From Ulota crispa (lineage: Eukaryota > Streptophyta > Bryopsida > Orthotrichales > Orthotrichaceae): a stretch of DNA of 64,000 nt. This document shows, piece by piece, positions 61,669-64,000 of this stretch. Location: assembly GCA_963920765.1 (NCBI GenBank), contig OY987245.1:2682727-2746726 (forward strand), read 5' to 3'. How positions within the stretch are numbered: the first letter of the stretch is position 1; every line of letters starts with the position of its first letter. Below the pieces are notes generated by a model. It did no database searches, was not told the origin of the DNA, and saw nothing but the letters and a program-made list of their open reading frames with translations. A program made the position numbers and the translations under genes.

Positions 61669-62046
61669 GAGCTAGTTTCCATGGGCTTCGCTGGATAGTA
61701 TCTTGGACCTGTCCGTCATTTTCCATGGCACCTACTCTTCCATTGGAGGTCCAGGATCAGGGTCCAAGCTACGGACTTATAATTTCAACTTTGCAGGGTT
61801 GGAGGGCCTGGACCCCTATTCTAGACCCCCACTTTTTCCCCAATTTTCTAAGTTTTTAGAAAATTATCCATTTAAAGACCAACATGGATCAAATTTTGAA
61901 TACAAGTACTTTTTTTTCCCTAGAACGCTCGCCCGCCAGATCTCCCCATGGAAATCTCTGGAGGGTCTAGGCTCTCCGGCAGCCTCCGGACTGGGCTTTG
62001 ATACCCTCCGGAACCTGGACCTCCAGAAGCCCATGGAAACTGGCTC
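61669..62046. mobile_element. TTA-flanked MITE with GAGCYAGTTTCCATGGGCTT ends
   Basis: The left end GAGCTAGTTTCCATGGGCTT is mirrored by AAGCCCATGGAAACTGGCTC (19 of 20 match). TTA lies at 61666-61668 and 62047-62049. The 378-bp body is unusually GC-rich (CTCCGG and TGGACC blocks repeat). The TTA duplication suggests Harbinger-type mobilisation. An open frame spans it, but it is a by-product. Confidence 0.82.
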
Positions 62047-62151
62047 TTAGTTACGTATCAAACTTTCCCACTTTGTATGTTCCCATTTAGCAGCCATATA
62101 TAAAAGCAAGTCTTATATTATTTTTAGAGAAGTAATCATCTACTTTCTATA

Positions 62152-62518
62152 GGGCATCTCCACCACATTTCTGCAACATCAAACGCAACTAGAGAATTCA
62201 CAGGCTACCACACGGGCCACTTTACATACCGGCTCGATTCTTTCAGGAGCTCTTCCACAACGCACTCAAGCTACTTTGTCGTTTTTTCTCCCAGCATCGG
62301 GAAAGGAAACCAGCAGGAACGAGCCTCAACCTATTTGAGTCCTCCCTTGAGTTGTAACGTAAACACAAAAGACCTAGAGAGTGGCTGCGGAAGGGAGCTT
62401 GTAGTGTTGCCAAAGAGATTGGGAAAGGCTTTGGCGTTGATGCAGTGGAGCTCAAAAGTTCTCCCTTCCGGCTACAGTTGCGTTTATGTCTATTGTTGCA
62501 TTCGTGGTGGAGATGCTC
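62152..62518. mobile_element. MITE with GGGCATCTCCACCAC ends
   Basis: GGGCATCTCCACCAC is mirrored by GTGGTGGAGATGCTC. The interior is GC-richer than its surroundings and is an inverted relative of 50150-50454. The flanking duplication is worn (ATA against TAA). Confidence 0.75.
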
Positions 62519-63714
62519 TAAGACAAGAGAACATTCAAATTTGGGAATTTTTCAGATTTTCAAATTAGAGCAAAAAACTAGAATTCATGACCTTCATTTT
62601 ATTAGCTGGTCTTATATTTAAAAAAAATTGATTTTTTAAAATAAAATTCAAATCAAGAGCAAAAAAGATACAAGCTGCAACAATACACAAAGAACGAGAA
62701 TGACAATTTATTTTTACTCCTTTAAAGAATTTTCTTGTGTAGAAGAATCTGAAATACCTCAACAAGGCAATTTAAACTCCACCCAAACAAAATCTAAAGC
62801 AAGGATTGAATAAAAACTGTTGTGTAATTATAAGTGAGCACTATTTTAAAATCATCCAAATCCTACAAAATGGTGCTGCCTGCATTAAGGGATCAAAATA
62901 CCTAAACTTTGTGTATTTTTCTATTTTCCTTTTTTAAGTGAATTTTGGTGTTTCAAGAACCAACCCTTTCCAAAAAAAAAGTAAGCTATTTACATCCATG
63001 ATGGTCAGTATCATATTCAAAATATAGATAAAACTCATTTCTTTGTCAAAAACACCATATTTGTTAAAATGGGAAAAAAGTAGGTACCATTTTGTACTCC
63101 ACCTAAAACCCAAAAAGTCACCTTAAACCAAATTTGAAGGTATCAGATTCAGTCTGAGCCACTAAGATTTTTTCCCTCGCAATTTCCTCCTCTCAAGTGA
63201 GGGCAAGTGTACCAAAAAAAAAGTTGGAACTCAGTTTTAGGTGATCACCTAAAACCTTCAAAAGTTCCCAAAGGTACCCTTTTTCCCAAATTACCTAATA
63301 TGACATTCAAACCATTCCTCATTCGTCCAACATAGAAATATCATCTCAAGATCTTGGAGTAATTGAGCAATTACATCCATTGAAAAAGGAAGAACATAAT
63401 GCCAAAGATTCTCTCCAAAAAAAATGTATTGCATTTTGGTGAAGAGTTGCACAAAAAATAATCCTTGCCTCCATGTAATAGCCAATTAGCCATAGTTGGA
63501 CGGACTTACTAAACTAGCTTTGGTGCCTACAAAATTTGTTATATGATTCTTATCAACATTGATAGTTCAAGCTCAATCTTGCTTGATTTGATGAGGGAAA
63601 TGGAAAATCCCTTAATTCTTTAGGATGTTGCTATATATATATATACATAAATTAGATCACCATATTGGATCATGTTTAGGAGTTCCATAACCAGCTTGCC
63701 AAAACATATTGTGC
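62519..63714. other. AT-rich intergenic DNA
   Basis: I see no gene. There is a short TATATATATATATA microsatellite at about 63632-63645. Confidence 0.4.
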
Positions 63715-63842
63715 TTAGGATATGTTCACACTTGGTGTTAGGAGGGGTACTAGTAAAGAAAAATGAGATGCATTTGGACACACCTTTAGACTACATTCAT
63801 GGTGCTAATACCCCTCCTAATATCAAGTGTGAACATCCCTTT
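63715..63842. mobile_element. Small palindromic MITE of 128 bp (copy 2)
   Basis: TTAGGATATGTTCACACTTG is mirrored by AAGTGTGAACATCCC. This is the reverse complement of 49508-49635, including AAATGAGATGCATTTGGACA against TGTCCAAATGCATCTAATTT. The right end is slightly worn. Confidence 0.85.
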
Positions 63843-64000
63843 ACATATATGATTCATATCCCATAACATTGTCCACTCTCTGTTCTCTCACTTTCTTCCC
63901 TCTTTTATTCTCAAATTTGAAATTCCCATATTATCACTTCCTTAAAGGTTTTCATCATCATACACGATCATATTTTTTCATTTTCATCTTTGGACTTCTT

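Noticed and set aside
61703..62050. 115-codon frame at 61703-62050
   Set aside because: It falls almost wholly within a TTA-flanked MITE and has no recognisable motif.
37000..64000. LTR retrotransposons
   Set aside because: I looked for gag-pol or reverse-transcriptase motifs in the available translations and for long direct repeats, and saw none. The repeats here are inverted-end DNA elements.
1..64000. tRNA genes and CRISPR arrays
   Set aside because: No cloverleaf with a convincing GGTTCRANTCC box was found, and no regularly spaced direct repeats. A CRISPR array is not expected in a plant nuclear genome.

Overview
This window is nuclear DNA of a land plant, most probably a bryophyte and perhaps a moss. 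The plant origin rests on an ABI3/VP1-type B3 transcription factor with B1, B2 and B3 regions, two plant-type calcium-dependent protein kinases (CDPKs), a DC1-domain protein found only in plants, and a plant-type exportin-T. The bryophyte guess is weaker. It rests on a short ABI3 with a diverged N-terminus, two intronless CDPK genes, small introns, and my general impression of the codons. The genes are GC-rich islands in very AT-rich intergenic DNA.

Layout. 1-1948 (+): last seven exons of exportin-T (PAUSED/XPOT). 4838-5381: Stowaway-like MITE. 6559-8235 (+) and 14763-16466 (-): two intronless CDPK paralogues facing each other, with a DC1-domain gene between them (8955-9803, -). 21748-23158 (+): complete four-exon mitochondrial inner membrane peptidase subunit 1 (IMP1). 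31449-35109 (-): complete six-exon ABI3/VP1-like gene. I see no convincing gene from about 36000 to 64000.

The intergenic DNA is almost entirely short non-autonomous DNA transposons and foldback repeats, often nested or end to end. I see no transposase or retrotransposon polyprotein. The dominant class is at least a dozen elements with termini of the form TTAACCC(C/T)TNAANG and exactly mirrored right ends. They fall into several size classes with unrelated interiors and look like piggyBac-type (TTAA-target) MITEs. Others are PIF/Harbinger-like (TTA duplication, GAGCATCTCCAC or GGGTYGCTTCACA ends), one CACTA element with a clean 3-bp duplication, an AGGTAGNAGCACCC-ended family, and hairpins with arms of about 190 bp.

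The genes do not form one pathway. ABI3 (ABA and desiccation response), the CDPKs (calcium signalling, often ABA-linked) and the DC1 protein could share stress signalling, but that is inference. The most striking gene-level signal is the CDPK pair. Two tracts (346 bp and 145 bp) are identical at every base, while adjacent coding sequence has diverged, which is the mark of recent gene conversion between inverted copies.
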